From Enterococcus malodoratus ATCC 43197 (GTDB taxonomy: Bacteria > Bacillota > Bacilli > Lactobacillales > Enterococcaceae): a stretch of 64,000 nt of DNA. Positions 51,750 through 61,233 of this stretch are shown one piece after another (within the stretch, counting starts at the first letter, position 1; each line of letters begins with the position of its first letter). The DNA is taken from positions 744,001-808,000 of the forward strand of contig NZ_KE136483.1 in the NCBI RefSeq assembly GCF_000407185.1. The letters are read 5' to 3'. The position numbers and the translations under genes were made by a program. The notes beneath the pieces were generated by a model. The model worked only from the letters and a program-made list of their open reading frames with translations. It was not told the origin of the DNA and did not search any database.

Positions 51750-53519
51750 ATGAAAAAAATTGCGATTATCGGGGCTGGTCCATATGGTTTGATTGCATTG
51801 GATCGCCTAATCAAACAGGCATCTAAAAATGAAAAAATTGAATTATTGCTCTTTGATCCTGATGGGCCAGGCGGAAATATTTGGCGTGAAAATCAAAATG
51901 ATCAGGTTATCATGAATACAGTAATGCAGCATGTGACCTTATTTTCTGAGGATGAAGGCCCGAATTTAGCCGAGTGGAATCAGACAGAGGCAAAAAAATA
52001 CTTAACCTCTTTCAAACATGGAAAAGAATTTTTATCAGAGTTGAAGCTGGGTAAAAATGATTACTGTCAGCGGCGCTATTATGGAGTTTATCAACACTGG
52101 TTTTATGAGGAAATAACCAGAAGGCTACCAAAAAATATCACGGTCAATTTAATCAAAGAGAGAGTAAGTGATTTAACTCTGGTAGAAGAGACTATTCTAG
52201 TTCAATCATCACAATCTTTTTTAGTGACCGATGTGATTTTAGCGACAGGTCATTCCACGAACCTTTTAAGCAAAGAGGAAACCAAAAATCAGCTGTTTGC
52301 TGAGAAACATGATCTCTTTTATCAAGGACCAGGAAATCCATCGGATACAAGTCTAGATCATTTGAAGGAAGGAGAAACAGTGATTCTTCGTGGACTAGGG
52401 CTGAGTTTTTTTGACTATATCGCACTATTTGTTGCCAAATGGGGTGGTAGGTTCAGTGAAGAAAAAAATTGTCTGGTTTATGAGCCTTCTGGAAAAGAGC
52501 AGCGTTTAGTTGTAGGCTCAGGCAGAGGACTGCCTTACCACGCACGTCCAAACAATCAAAAAGAACCTGGAGAAGAAGCTCAACCGCAAATATTGACAGA
52601 AGGGTTCATGGGAGAGTTTCAGGGAAATGCAGAAGAGCTGTTTGACTTATTAAGAAAAGAAGCTGAGTTGGTGTATTACCAAAAGAAACTAGCAGAGTCA
52701 GAGATTGATTTAGATGAATTTTTACGGCTCTATCGTGAACGTGATCGGGAGGAAGTCTTAAATACGTTTCGAGTTCCTAGCGAGGATCGTTTGGACTGGA
52801 CAAAACTTTTTGATCCCGCAAAAGAAGTCAGCTCACAAGATTTTCCTGATTTTATTCAAACGTACTTGAAGAAGGATATTGCTGAGGCAGAGCTGGGCAA
52901 TCAAGAAGGAGCAATAGCTGCGGCGATTGACACATATAAAGAACTGCAAGCACCTTTTAATTATATGTTGGATCAGGGCAACTTTACACCGAAAGAGTAT
53001 TATGAAGATTTCTTCGGTACGTTTAATCGGAATTATAGTTTTTTGACGATCGGAGCACCTGTGATTCGACAAAAACAATTGTTAGCTTTAACGAAAGCGG
53101 GAATCGTTGAATTTTTGGCGCCAGAGATGGTAGTTGAAAGATCAGAAGACAGTTTTTTGGCGTACAGCAAAAAGAATACTTCTCGTATATTCAAAGGAGA
53201 AAATCTGATAGAAGCACGCTTGCCAGCAACTAGTCTGAAACGTACGAAAAATAAGGTACTGATCAATATGCGAGAAAAAGGCTATCTAACCTCTCACAGT
53301 GTGACTTTTGAAGGTAAGGAACATCCAACGGGAGCTGTCAAAGTTGTTCGAAAGACTCATCAATTAATAGATAAAAACGGGGATGTGCTGTCAAATATTT
53401 ATTGTTATGGCATTCCCTTAGAAGGGCTAGATTGGTTAAATGCTGCTTCGCCACGTCCCAAAAGTAATGACCGGGTATTTTATTTAGCGAATCAAATCGT
53501 TCAAAATATTTATAGATAG
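51750..53519 (+). CDS. FAD/NAD(P)-binding protein (NAD_binding_9 type), function unknown
   Basis: A 589-residue flavoprotein-like enzyme. The N-terminal dinucleotide motif IAIIGAGPYGLIALDRL is intact (glycines 8, 10, 13). The second nucleotide-site region VILATGHSTNLL and the C-terminal YGIPLEGLDWLNAASPRP also fit the PF13454-type family. The family appears in lactic acid bacteria without an assigned reaction; some relatives are linked to N-hydroxylation or amino-acid oxidation, which is not shown here. The ATG at 51750 (TGAGGA upstream) is preferred to the ATG at 51744, which lacks spacing. Confidence 0.82.
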   Translation: MKKIAIIGAGPYGLIALDRLIKQASKNEKIELLLFDPDGPGGNIWRENQNDQVIMNTVMQHVTLFSEDEGPNLAEWNQTEAKKYLTSFKHGKEFLSELKLGKNDYCQRRYYGVYQHWFYEEITRRLPKNITVNLIKERVSDLTLVEETILVQSSQSFLVTDVILATGHSTNLLSKEETKNQLFAEKHDLFYQGPGNPSDTSLDHLKEGETVILRGLGLSFFDYIALFVAKWGGRFSEEKNCLVYEPSGKEQRLVVGSGRGLPYHARPNNQKEPGEEAQPQILTEGFMGEFQGNAEELFDLLRKEAELVYYQKKLAESEIDLDEFLRLYRERDREEVLNTFRVPSEDRLDWTKLFDPAKEVSSQDFPDFIQTYLKKDIAEAELGNQEGAIAAAIDTYKELQAPFNYMLDQGNFTPKEYYEDFFGTFNRNYSFLTIGAPVIRQKQLLALTKAGIVEFLAPEMVVERSEDSFLAYSKKNTSRIFKGENLIEARLPATSLKRTKNKVLINMREKGYLTSHSVTFEGKEHPTGAVKVVRKTHQLIDKNGDVLSNIYCYGIPLEGLDWLNAASPRPKSNDRVFYLANQIVQNIYR

Positions 53520-53520
53520 A

Positions 53521-53550
53521 AAAAAAGAAAGCCAGTTGGCTTTCTTTTTT
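53521..53550. terminator. Bidirectional terminator
   Basis: AAAGAAAGCC and GGCTTTCTTT pair around AGTT, flanked by A6 and T6, a near-perfect palindrome of 30 bp. It serves the FAD protein gene and the converging DUF3042 gene. Confidence 0.9.
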
Positions 53551-53716
53551 ATCTAGAGATTCTTTTTCTGCGAGCTTTTTTACGATTTTCATCGATTTTT
53601 GATTCTTTTTCTTCAATTGGGTCAATAACTTTCTTTTTCACGCCCATTACTACGCCGGCAACTACCGCTGCGGCAGCTAAAGTACCAGTAAAGAATCCGG
53701 AAGCAAATTTACGCAT
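53549..53716 (-). CDS. DUF3042 family small membrane protein
   Basis: A 55-residue minus-strand gene. The N-terminal FASGFFTGTLAAAAVVAGVV forms a hydrophobic segment, and KKVIDPIEEKESKIDENRKK plus a basic tail (ARRKRISR) follow. This matches the short Lactobacillales family I recall as DUF3042, of unknown function. AAAGGAG lies 10 nt before the ATG. The gene fits exactly between the shared terminator and a hairpin-bearing leader. A longer minus-strand frame in this area (53338-53625) is a shadow. Confidence 0.8.
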   Translation of the reverse strand: MRKFASGFFTGTLAAAAVVAGVVMGVKKKVIDPIEEKESKIDENRKKARRKRISR

Positions 53717-53746
53717 TGTTCCATCACTCCTTTCTCAGATGTAAGG

Positions 53747-53774
53747 AATGTATTTTTTCACTGAAAAATACATT
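53747..53774. repeat. Hairpin upstream of the DUF3042 gene
   Basis: AATGTATTTTT (53747-53757) and AAAAATACATT (53764-53774) are perfect complements around TCACTG. It lies 30 bp before the DUF3042 start on the minus strand, either in its 5' UTR or as an operator. No T tract suggests a terminator. Confidence 0.6.
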
Positions 53775-53866
53775 TGCTTTATAACTAGAGTGGCTTTAAT
53801 TATTAATATATCTCTATTATGAAGCAAAAACTAAAAAATGAAAAGTTAAACGAATGGAAAATGACC

Positions 53867-53895
53867 TTGCAATTATTTAGTAAACAAATTATAAT
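53867..53895 (+). promoter_or_regulatory. Promoter of galE-galT-galR
   Basis: TTGCAA (53867-53872) and a perfect TATAAT (53890-53895) are separated by 17 bp. The whole spacer and the -10 lie inside a 38-bp palindrome. Confidence 0.82.
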
Positions 53896-53910
53896 TTGTT
53901 TACTAAATAA
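53873..53910. promoter_or_regulatory. 38-bp perfect palindrome, candidate GalR operator
   Basis: The 19-base left arm (53873-53891, TTATTTAGTAAACAAATTA) is the exact reverse complement of 53892-53910. It contains inverted TAGTAAAC/GTTTACTA half-sites like those of LacI-family operators, and it covers the galE spacer and -10. The LacI-family gene of this operon is the natural candidate for binding it. Confidence 0.72.
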
Positions 53911-53938
53911 AAAAATGAAAATGACAGGAGTAGATCAA

Positions 53939-54928
53939 ATGGCAATTTTAGTTCTAGGTGGAGCAGGATACATTGGTTCTCATACGGTCGATAAGCTGGT
54001 TTCACAAAATTATGATGTAATCGTAGTGGATAATTTATTAACGGGTCACCGCGAGGCCGTTCATTCTAAAGCAAAGTTTTATGAAGGTGATTGTCGCGAT
54101 AAAGCATTTATGACAGAGGTCTTTACAAAAGAATCAATTGATGGCGTTGTTCATTTTGCAGCGAGTTCGTTAGTCGGCGAATCGGTAGAAAAACCGTTAA
54201 AGTATTTCAACAATAATGTCGTTGGTATGGAATGCTTGCTAGAAGTCATGGAACAGTTCGACGTGAAAAATATTGTCTTCTCTTCGACAGCGGCGACTTA
54301 TGGTGAACCAGGTGTTTCCCCAATTACGGAAGAAGTGGCGACTAATCCAACTAATCCCTATGGCGAAAGCAAATTAATGATGGAAAAAATGATGAAATGG
54401 TGCGACAACGCCTATGGTATGCGTTACGTGGCTTTACGCTATTTTAATGTTGCTGGCGCAAAATCTGATGCAAGTATCGGTGAGGATCATGATCCTGAAA
54501 CACATTTAGTGCCAATCATTTTGCAAGTAGCTTTGGGACAAAGAGATCATTTGACTATTTTCGGTGATGATTATGATACGCCAGACGGTACATGTATACG
54601 AGATTATGTTCAGGTTGAGGATTTAGCCGCAGCGCATATTCTTGCCTTGGAATACTTGAAAGCTGGCAATCCAAGCAATTTCTTTAATCTAGGTTCTAAT
54701 AATGGTTACTCGGTGAAAGAAATGTTAGATGCAGCACGTGAAGTGACGGGTAAAGAGATTGCGGCTGAAATCGGACCGCGTCGTGCGGGTGATCCAAGTC
54801 GTTTAGTCGCTTCAAGTGATAAAGTGAAAGAAACGTTAGGCTGGAATCCTGAATACACGGATATCAAAGCAATCATTGAAACAGCGTGGAACTGGCATGT
54901 CAGCCACCCGCATGGATATGAAGATTAG
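53939..54928 (+). CDS. galE: UDP-glucose 4-epimerase
   Basis: Interconverts UDP-galactose and UDP-glucose, supplying UDP-galactose for glycans and completing the Leloir pathway. The 329-residue SDR protein has the NAD loop [10 protein letters not shown], the catalytic Ser/Thr region FSSTAATYG (115-122) and Tyr141/Lys145 in YGESK. The frame runs upstream to 53819, but that part crosses the promoter and operator. The ATG at 53939 with AGGAG before it is the true start. Confidence 0.95.
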   Translation: MAILVLGGAGYIGSHTVDKLVSQNYDVIVVDNLLTGHREAVHSKAKFYEGDCRDKAFMTEVFTKESIDGVVHFAASSLVGESVEKPLKYFNNNVVGMECLLEVMEQFDVKNIVFSSTAATYGEPGVSPITEEVATNPTNPYGESKLMMEKMMKWCDNAYGMRYVALRYFNVAGAKSDASIGEDHDPETHLVPIILQVALGQRDHLTIFGDDYDTPDGTCIRDYVQVEDLAAAHILALEYLKAGNPSNFFNLGSNNGYSVKEMLDAAREVTGKEIAAEIGPRRAGDPSRLVASSDKVKETLGWNPEYTDIKAIIETAWNWHVSHPHGYED

Positions 54929-54939
54929 GAGGAAAAAAC

Positions 54940-56421
54940 GTGTCAGTCAGTCAAACAGTCAGAGACTTTATTACGTTAGCCATCCAATCGGGCGGTTGGA
55001 TGGAAATGGATCGCTTATATTTAGAAAATCGGGTCATTGCTATGATCGGAGAGGATTCCTTATCAAAGGCTGAAGTTCGCATTGTTTCGCAGAACGCTGT
55101 GGAACTGGTGGATCGGCTTTTGGTTCAAGCAGAAAAGAATGGAATAATTACTGATTTACAGGCAGAAAAAGACATGTTAGAAGCTCAATTGATGGATTTG
55201 ATGACACCTCCACCATCAGTGGTAAATGCTTATTTTGCTCAGTACTACTCTAAAGATCCCGTTCAAGCAACGGATTATTTCTTTAAATTAAGCAAAGACA
55301 ATGATTATATCAAGACACGCGAGATCGCACGGAATATTATTTTTCCTGCTGAAACTGAGTACGGTGAACTGGAGATCACGATCAATCTATCGAAGCCAGA
55401 GAAAGATCCAAAGCAAATCGCGGCAGAACGTCAGGCAGTGAAATTAGATTATCCCGAATGTATGCTGTGTATGGAAAATGAAGGGTATAAAGGTCGATTG
55501 AACTATCCTGCACGAACCAATCATCGAATTATTCGAATGAATCTTGATGGAGAAAGCTGGGGCTTTCAGTATTCTCCCTATGCTTATTATGATGAACATT
55601 GTATTATTCTGTCGGAAGAACATCGTCCTATGAAGATTACAAAAGCTACTTTTCAACGTTTATTAAAAATTACAGAAGTTCTGCCGCATTATTTTGTCGG
55701 ATCAAATGCAGATTTACCGATTGTGGGCGGTTCAATTCTTTCTCATGATCACTACCAAGGCGGCCGCCATACATTTCCAATGGCTGTAGCCGAAATGGAA
55801 CGAACTTTTGAGTTAAAGGATTATCCAAGTATTAAAGCTGGTATCGTAAAATGGCCAATGTCAGTGATTCGATTGCAAGGGAAGAATCAAAAAGAATTAA
55901 TCGAGGCTTCCAATAGGATATTTGAAAAGTGGCAAGCTTATTCAGATGAATCCTTGCAAATCGTTGCTCAGACAGAAGATGGTGCATTGCATCATACAAT
56001 CACTCCAATTGCTCGTCGAAAAGGAGATCTTTTTGAAATGGACCTTGTTTTACGTGATAATAATGTCTCGAAAGAGTTCCCTGATGGCATTTTCCATCCG
56101 CATCCGGATGTGCAACATATCAAAAAGGAAAATATCGGCTTGATTGAGGTAATGGGGTTAGCGGTCTTGCCTCCACGTCTGGAGGCAGAATTAAAAGAGG
56201 TTGAAAATTATTTGTTGGATGAAGAAAATCAGGTTGCTGACTATCATATAGCGTGGGCAGATCATTTAAAATCGAATAATCAGCTTACTCGTGAGAATGT
56301 CACTCAAGTCGTGCAAAAAGCAGTAGGAGCTGTTTTTGCTCGTGTGTTGGAAGACGCAGGGGTTTTTAAGCGGGATGTTGAAGGACAAGAAGGCTTTACG
56401 CGTTTTATCAAAACTTTGTAG
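54940..56421 (+). CDS. galT: Galactose-1-phosphate uridylyltransferase, class II
   Basis: Exchanges UMP between UDP-glucose and galactose-1-phosphate. At 493 residues it is the long Firmicutes-type (class II) GalT. The active-site histidine region SILSHDHYQGGRHTF is visible, as is YPECMLCMENEGYKGRLNYPA. The start is GTG at 54940, after TTAGGAGG, 11 bp beyond galE. No galactokinase gene is present in this operon. Confidence 0.94.
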   Translation: MSVSQTVRDFITLAIQSGGWMEMDRLYLENRVIAMIGEDSLSKAEVRIVSQNAVELVDRLLVQAEKNGIITDLQAEKDMLEAQLMDLMTPPPSVVNAYFAQYYSKDPVQATDYFFKLSKDNDYIKTREIARNIIFPAETEYGELEITINLSKPEKDPKQIAAERQAVKLDYPECMLCMENEGYKGRLNYPARTNHRIIRMNLDGESWGFQYSPYAYYDEHCIILSEEHRPMKITKATFQRLLKITEVLPHYFVGSNADLPIVGGSILSHDHYQGGRHTFPMAVAEMERTFELKDYPSIKAGIVKWPMSVIRLQGKNQKELIEASNRIFEKWQAYSDESLQIVAQTEDGALHHTITPIARRKGDLFEMDLVLRDNNVSKEFPDGIFHPHPDVQHIKKENIGLIEVMGLAVLPPRLEAELKEVENYLLDEENQVADYHIAWADHLKSNNQLTRENVTQVVQKAVGAVFARVLEDAGVFKRDVEGQEGFTRFIKTL

Positions 56422-57417
<996 letters not shown>

Positions 57418-57421
57418 TTTT

Positions 57422-57448
57422 GAGCAGTGTGCTTTGCTGCTCTTTTTT
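57422..57448 (+). terminator. gal operon terminator
   Basis: GAGCAG (57422-57427) pairs with CTGCTC (57437-57442) around a 9-nt loop, followed by T6. Confidence 0.75.
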
Positions 57449-57551
57449 GTGCTATCAATTAAGGAAAGCAGAAATTCTTAACACTTAGTAGGAAAGCAAA
57501 TATAGTTTGTGTTAAAATATTGCTATCTTAAATGCGAGGAAATGAACTTTT

Positions 57552-58259
57552 ATGAAATTATTAGCGATGGATACATCCAATCAAACATTAGCCGTGGCTG
57601 CCCTAGAGGACGAAAAAGTGTTGGCTCATTTTCAATTGAACCGAAAAATGAATCACAGTTTGAGCTTAATGCCAGCAATTGAATCTGTGATGGAAGCAAG
57701 TGGGCTGAAACCAGCGGATTTGGATCGAATCGTCGTAGCGGAAGGGCCGGGATCTTACACAGGAATTCGAATCGCAGTAACCACTGCGAAAACATTGGCA
57801 GAGACGTTGAAAATCGAATTGACCGCAGTCTCTAGTTTGGCCGTCATTGCAGGAAATGCTCGTACAGCTAAATTAATTGTTCCGTTGATGGATGCACGTC
57901 GAAACAATGTGTATGCCGGAATTTATCGTTGGGAAAACCAACAGTTGGTAAATGTCTCAGCGGATCAGCATATCGCCTTCCCTGATTTATTAGATCAGAT
58001 TAAGGAACCTGCCTTGTTTATTGGCGAAACAAGTAAGTTCAAAGAACAAATAGAATCAGCATTATCAGATGCTGAGGTGTCAGAAGCAGATGAATTAAAT
58101 TTACCTAACGGGATCATTTTAGGGAAGTTAGGATTTCTCGCAAAGCCAATCGAAAATATTCATGGATTGGTTCCAGAGTATTTAAAACGAGTGGAGGCAG
58201 AAGAAAAATGGCTGGAGACGCATCAACCAGAGGACGATAACTATGTTGAAAAAATTTAG
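57552..58259 (+). CDS. tsaB: tRNA threonylcarbamoyladenosine biosynthesis protein TsaB
   Basis: Partner of TsaD and TsaE in making t6A at position 37 of ANN-decoding tRNAs. The 235-residue ASKHA-fold protein has the MDTSNQTLAVA start and GPGSYTGIRIAVTTAKTLA. It lacks the metal-binding histidines of TsaD, as expected. GAGGAAATG precedes the ATG. It overlaps the next gene by 17 bp, in the order tsaB-rimI-rimI-tsaD. Confidence 0.94.
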   Translation: MKLLAMDTSNQTLAVAALEDEKVLAHFQLNRKMNHSLSLMPAIESVMEASGLKPADLDRIVVAEGPGSYTGIRIAVTTAKTLAETLKIELTAVSSLAVIAGNARTAKLIVPLMDARRNNVYAGIYRWENQQLVNVSADQHIAFPDLLDQIKEPALFIGETSKFKEQIESALSDAEVSEADELNLPNGIILGKLGFLAKPIENIHGLVPEYLKRVEAEEKWLETHQPEDDNYVEKI

Positions 58260-58791
58260 CGGTTTAGTGAAGACGATCCTGTATGGGAAACAATACCCAT
58301 TCAGTGCGAAGTATGTAAACTTAAGTGATCAAGAATATCTATTGAGAAAAATCATTGATCAGGATATCAAGGAGTTGATTGCACTGGAACGTGATGTTTA
58401 CTTTGGTGAGACTCCCTGGACGAAAAGTGCGTTTCTTTCAGAAATTCATTCACCTATCCCTCATTTGTATATTTGCATCGTAACCCCAAAAGAAGAAATT
58501 GCTGGTTTTATCGGCAGCCGTCTGATTGGCAATGATACGCATATTACTAATATTGCGGTGAGGACTACTTTCCAAAATCGCGGGATAGGCAATCTATTGA
58601 TTGACGAAGTAGAAAAATTCGCTATAATGAACGATTGTGAAACGCTCTCCCTGGAAGTAAGGCTCAGCAATACTGATGCCCAACGTTTATATCGAAGGTT
58701 AGGATTCTCTGCTCGAAATATTCGCAAGAACTACTATACTGAGAATAATGAAGATGCTTTGGACATGATCAAACGTTTGGAAGTGAAATAA
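58243..58791 (+). CDS. rimI: Ribosomal protein S18-alanine N-acetyltransferase RimI
   Basis: GNAT acetyltransferase of 182 residues. The acetyl-CoA loop RTTFQNRGIGNLLID (Q/RxxGxG/A type), the ETPWTKSAF substrate-side motif and the end RRLGFSARNIRKNYYTE match RimI. About 40 extra residues precede the usual RimI start, so an internal start is possible. GAGGA lies before the ATG inside the tsaB end. Located between tsaB and a second GNAT gene. Confidence 0.88.
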   Translation: MLKKFSGLVKTILYGKQYPFSAKYVNLSDQEYLLRKIIDQDIKELIALERDVYFGETPWTKSAFLSEIHSPIPHLYICIVTPKEEIAGFIGSRLIGNDTHITNIAVRTTFQNRGIGNLLIDEVEKFAIMNDCETLSLEVRLSNTDAQRLYRRLGFSARNIRKNYYTENNEDALDMIKRLEVK

Positions 58792-58792
58792 G

Positions 58793-59218
58793 TTGGAAGA
58801 TTTAGCAAAGAAATTCTGGGAGATCACTCAAATGGCGTACGCTCATGAGTCTCCATGGACTGTGGCTCAATTTGCTAGCGATATGAAGCAGTCTCATAGT
58901 CACTATTTCACTCAAGAGTCAGAAATTGTAGCTTTTTTAGGATTCCATCAGGTTTGCGACGAAATAGAAATTACTAATATTGCGACCAAAATCAAGGGTC
59001 GAGGTCACGGTAGAGAGCTAATGAAACGCCTGATTGAACATGCAGAATTTCAGGAAATAGCGAGTATCTTTTTAGAAGTACGTGCTTCGAACCAAGAGGC
59101 GCGTCTTTTTTATGAAAAGTTCGGTTTTCAGGAAATTGGACTGCGGAAAAATTATTATCAGTCCCCTCAAGAAGATGCGGTACTGATGTCTTTGAAAGTA
59201 GGAAAAACAGATGAATGA
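58793..59218 (+). CDS. GNAT acetyltransferase, RimI-like (second copy)
   Basis: A 141-residue GNAT protein related to the preceding gene: [28 protein letters not shown] and [19 protein letters not shown]. The start is TTG 58793, one base after the rimI stop region, with GGAAGTG upstream. Two RimI-like genes between tsaB and tsaD recur in enterococci as I recall. One probably acetylates S18; the target of this one is unknown. The end overlaps tsaD. Confidence 0.87.
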   Translation: MEDLAKKFWEITQMAYAHESPWTVAQFASDMKQSHSHYFTQESEIVAFLGFHQVCDEIEITNIATKIKGRGHGRELMKRLIEHAEFQEIASIFLEVRASNQEARLFYEKFGFQEIGLRKNYYQSPQEDAVLMSLKVGKTDE

Positions 59219-60233
59219 AACAGAACTTATTTTGGCAATTGAAAGTAGCTGTGACGAAACTAGTGTTGCGGTAATCGAAAATGGTGAAAAAATTTTATCT
59301 AATATTGTTGCTTCACAGATAAAAAGTCATAAGCGTTTTGGCGGCGTTGTACCTGAGGTGGCTAGTCGGCATCATGTTGAACAAATTACGATTTGCATCG
59401 AAGAAGCATTGAATGAAGCAAATGTTACTGCTAAGGATCTTCGAGCAGTGGCAGTAACTTATGGACCAGGTCTGGTTGGCGCGTTGTTGATCGGGCTGAG
59501 TGCAGCGAAAGCTTTTGCTTGGGCAAATGGTTTGCCGCTACTGCCAATCAATCATATGGCAGGTCATATTTATGCGGCTCGTTTAGTTGAACCTTTAGAA
59601 TTCCCACTGATGGCATTACTTGTTAGCGGTGGTCATACGGAATTAGTCTATATGAAAGAAAACGGTTCGTTTGAAATAATTGGTGAGACTCGCGATGATG
59701 CAGCTGGTGAAGCATATGATAAAGTCGGTCGTGTATTAGGATTAAATTATCCTAGTGGAAAAGAGATTGATGAGCTGGCCCATCAAGGATCAGATACGTA
59801 TAACTTTCCTCGTGCGATGATGAAAGAGGATAATTTTGATTTCAGCTTTAGTGGGTTAAAAAGTGCGTTCATCAATTTGACTCATAATGCGGAACAACGT
59901 GGCGAGGTATTAGATCACAATAATTTAGCAGCAAGTTTTCAAGCAAGTGTCATTGATGTTTTAGTTGCAAAGACGATTAGGGCATGTAAAACTTATCCAG
60001 TTAAACAGTTGATAGTAGCTGGTGGGGTAGCAGCTAATCAAGGATTGCGGGAAAAAATGTCTAGTACAATTGAATCAGAAGTGCCTGAAGTAAAACTGAT
60101 TGTTCCACCATTGCGCTTATGTGGAGACAATGCGGCGATGATTGGTGCTGCCGCGCATGTTGAATTGCAAAAACACCACTTTGCTGGAATGAGTTTGAAT
60201 GCGAATCCAAGTTTAGCTTTTCAACATATCTAG
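59211..60233 (+). CDS. tsaD: tRNA N6-adenosine threonylcarbamoyltransferase TsaD
   Basis: Catalytic subunit that transfers the threonylcarbamoyl group to A37 of tRNA. The 340-residue Kae1/Gcp protein has [13 protein letters not shown], metal ligands His115 and His119 in [10 protein letters not shown], and the late [14 protein letters not shown] with the third ligand. It overlaps the GNAT gene by 8 bp, so tsaB-rimI-rimI-tsaD forms one tightly packed operon. Confidence 0.96.
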   Translation: MNETELILAIESSCDETSVAVIENGEKILSNIVASQIKSHKRFGGVVPEVASRHHVEQITICIEEALNEANVTAKDLRAVAVTYGPGLVGALLIGLSAAKAFAWANGLPLLPINHMAGHIYAARLVEPLEFPLMALLVSGGHTELVYMKENGSFEIIGETRDDAAGEAYDKVGRVLGLNYPSGKEIDELAHQGSDTYNFPRAMMKEDNFDFSFSGLKSAFINLTHNAEQRGEVLDHNNLAASFQASVIDVLVAKTIRACKTYPVKQLIVAGGVAANQGLREKMSSTIESEVPEVKLIVPPLRLCGDNAAMIGAAAHVELQKHHFAGMSLNANPSLAFQHI

Positions 60234-60267
60234 CCCCTTGCTATACTATGTTGAAGGAGGCGATATG

Positions 60268-60711
60268 ATGGATACAAATTGGCAAGAAAAATTTTCAATA
60301 GACAATCAGCCGACACTAGAACAGATGAAGAAGTTTGGCGCTGATACATATTTTGAAAGACTATTAGATTATTTGTCTGAGGAGTACCAACCTAAATTTT
60401 CTATTGAATACTCAAAAGAAAAAGGAAAGTTCGGTGGTTGGCACTTAAAGGCTAAAAGATATGGTGGAAATTTTGGCACAATTTATTTTCGAGAGGGTTC
60501 TGTGAGGATGATGGTCGTTGTGTCGGATCTTTTTGAAGAAGAACTATCGGAAAGTATTCCTTTGATGTCTGAACAAGTGCAAAAAACATTTAATGAAAGC
60601 AAACCTGTCATGGGTGGATATTGGTTTATTGTCGATGCTAACTCTGAGCAGGCTTTTGAAGACCTCCAATATCTGATAGCTCTACGTGTTCGGAAATTAA
60701 GAAAAAAATGA
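60268..60711 (+). CDS. DUF3788-like protein
   Basis: A 147-residue soluble protein. The pattern around KFGGWHLKAKRYGGNFGTIYF, then VRMMVVVSDLFEEEL and GYWFIVDANSEQAFEDLQYLIALR, resembles DUF3788, a family of unknown function. Two adjacent ATGs (60265, 60268) follow GAAGGAGG; the second has the better spacing (7 nt), and a longer frame from 60238 crosses the ribosome site. It lies 34 bp after tsaD and may be transcribed with it. The family assignment is tentative. Confidence 0.7.
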   Translation: MDTNWQEKFSIDNQPTLEQMKKFGADTYFERLLDYLSEEYQPKFSIEYSKEKGKFGGWHLKAKRYGGNFGTIYFREGSVRMMVVVSDLFEEELSESIPLMSEQVQKTFNESKPVMGGYWFIVDANSEQAFEDLQYLIALRVRKLRKK

Positions 60712-60722
60712 AATAATTATCC

Positions 60723-60750
60723 AAACGGCTAAACCTTAGCCGTTTTTTTC
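60723..60750 (+). terminator. Terminator after the DUF3788-like gene
   Basis: AAACGGCTAA (60723-60732) pairs with TTAGCCGTTT (60736-60745) around ACC, with a T run. Confidence 0.94.
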
Positions 60751-60945
60751 TGTGCAGAAAAAGTAAAATCACAAACTTTCATTTTCAGAGATTAAAGCAA
60801 AAAGAGAGTAAATATTCCTTTAGTAAAGGGATTGTTAAAAATTATTTATGTCTTTTTATAAGCTCAAAAATGAAAAGAGGTAATTTTTTTAATATCGATA
60901 TATGAAAAAAGGTTGTGCATTTTCGTGAAAAATCTCTTATCTTAA

Positions 60946-60974
60946 TTGAGTAACAATCGTTATAAATTTATACT
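60946..60974 (+). promoter_or_regulatory. Promoter of the cystine symporter leader
   Basis: TTGAGT (60946-60951) and TATACT (60969-60974) are separated by 17 bp. Initiation near 60981 gives a leader of about 250 nt before the symporter. In the AT-rich 195 bp upstream (60751-60945) I see nothing else. Confidence 0.7.
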
Positions 60975-61016
60975 ATTTTTTGCAAGTGAAAGATAGCAAA
61001 ACGGAGGTGAAGGAAT

Positions 61017-61037
61017 ATGAGCTTACATCGAAATTGA
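61017..61037 (+). CDS. Leader ORF 1 (6 codons, MSLHRN)
   Basis: A six-residue ORF directly behind the perfect ribosome site GGAGGTGA (61003-61010). Such a strong site in a leader implies translation. It has no cysteine codon. It may load ribosomes onto the leader, or expose or mask the CTTAGA/TCTAAG hairpin (61056-61070) that abuts the ribosome site of leader ORF 2. The translation is inferred from the ribosome site. Confidence 0.5.
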   Translation: MSLHRN

Positions 61038-61081
61038 CTTTGATCAAAAATGGAACTTAGAGTTTCTAAGGGAGTAAATTC

Positions 61082-61153
61082 ATGTTCTTTACAAAAAGCC
61101 ATCGTTGTCAATGTGAAATCAATCACTTGCGGAACAAAAATGAAATCGCTTAA
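61082..61153 (+). CDS. Leader ORF 2 (23 codons, with Cys-Gln-Cys)
   Basis: A 23-residue ORF (MFFTKSHRCQCEINHL...) behind AAGGGAG (61069-61075). Cys codons TGT lie at 61106-61108 and 61112-61114. The eight bases 61120-61127, just after the second Cys codon, are complementary to the Shine-Dalgarno region of the downstream cystine symporter gene. The arrangement suggests a regulatory leader peptide that senses cysteinyl-tRNA. No similarity to a known protein was noted. Confidence 0.55.
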   Translation: MFFTKSHRCQCEINHLRNKNEIA

Positions 61154-61232
61154 TTGACGAATGCTTTATCTTTTGGAGACTCAGATTGAAAGATCGGTGA
61201 TCTTTAATAAACAATTTGAAATGGAGTGATTG
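61120..61232 (+). promoter_or_regulatory. Possible SD-sequestering helix of the cystine symporter mRNA
   Basis: CAATCACT (61120-61127, inside leader ORF 2) is the exact complement of AGTGATTG (61225-61232). With a G-T pair at each end the helix reaches 10 bp and covers the GGAG ribosome site of the symporter. A ribosome paused at the Cys codons six to fourteen bases upstream would block the first strand and free the ribosome site. Another hairpin, AAAGATC-GGT-GATCTTT, lies at 61188-61204. Confidence 0.5.
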
Positions 61233-61233
61233 G

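Noticed and set aside
53338-53625. 95-codon minus-strand open frame over the end of the FAD gene and the DUF3042 gene
   Set aside because: It overlaps two better-supported genes, crosses a terminator palindrome and has no ribosome site; it is a shadow frame.
53819-53938. 40-codon N-terminal extension of galE
   Set aside because: The extension runs through the promoter and the 38-bp palindrome and encodes nothing like an SDR N terminus.
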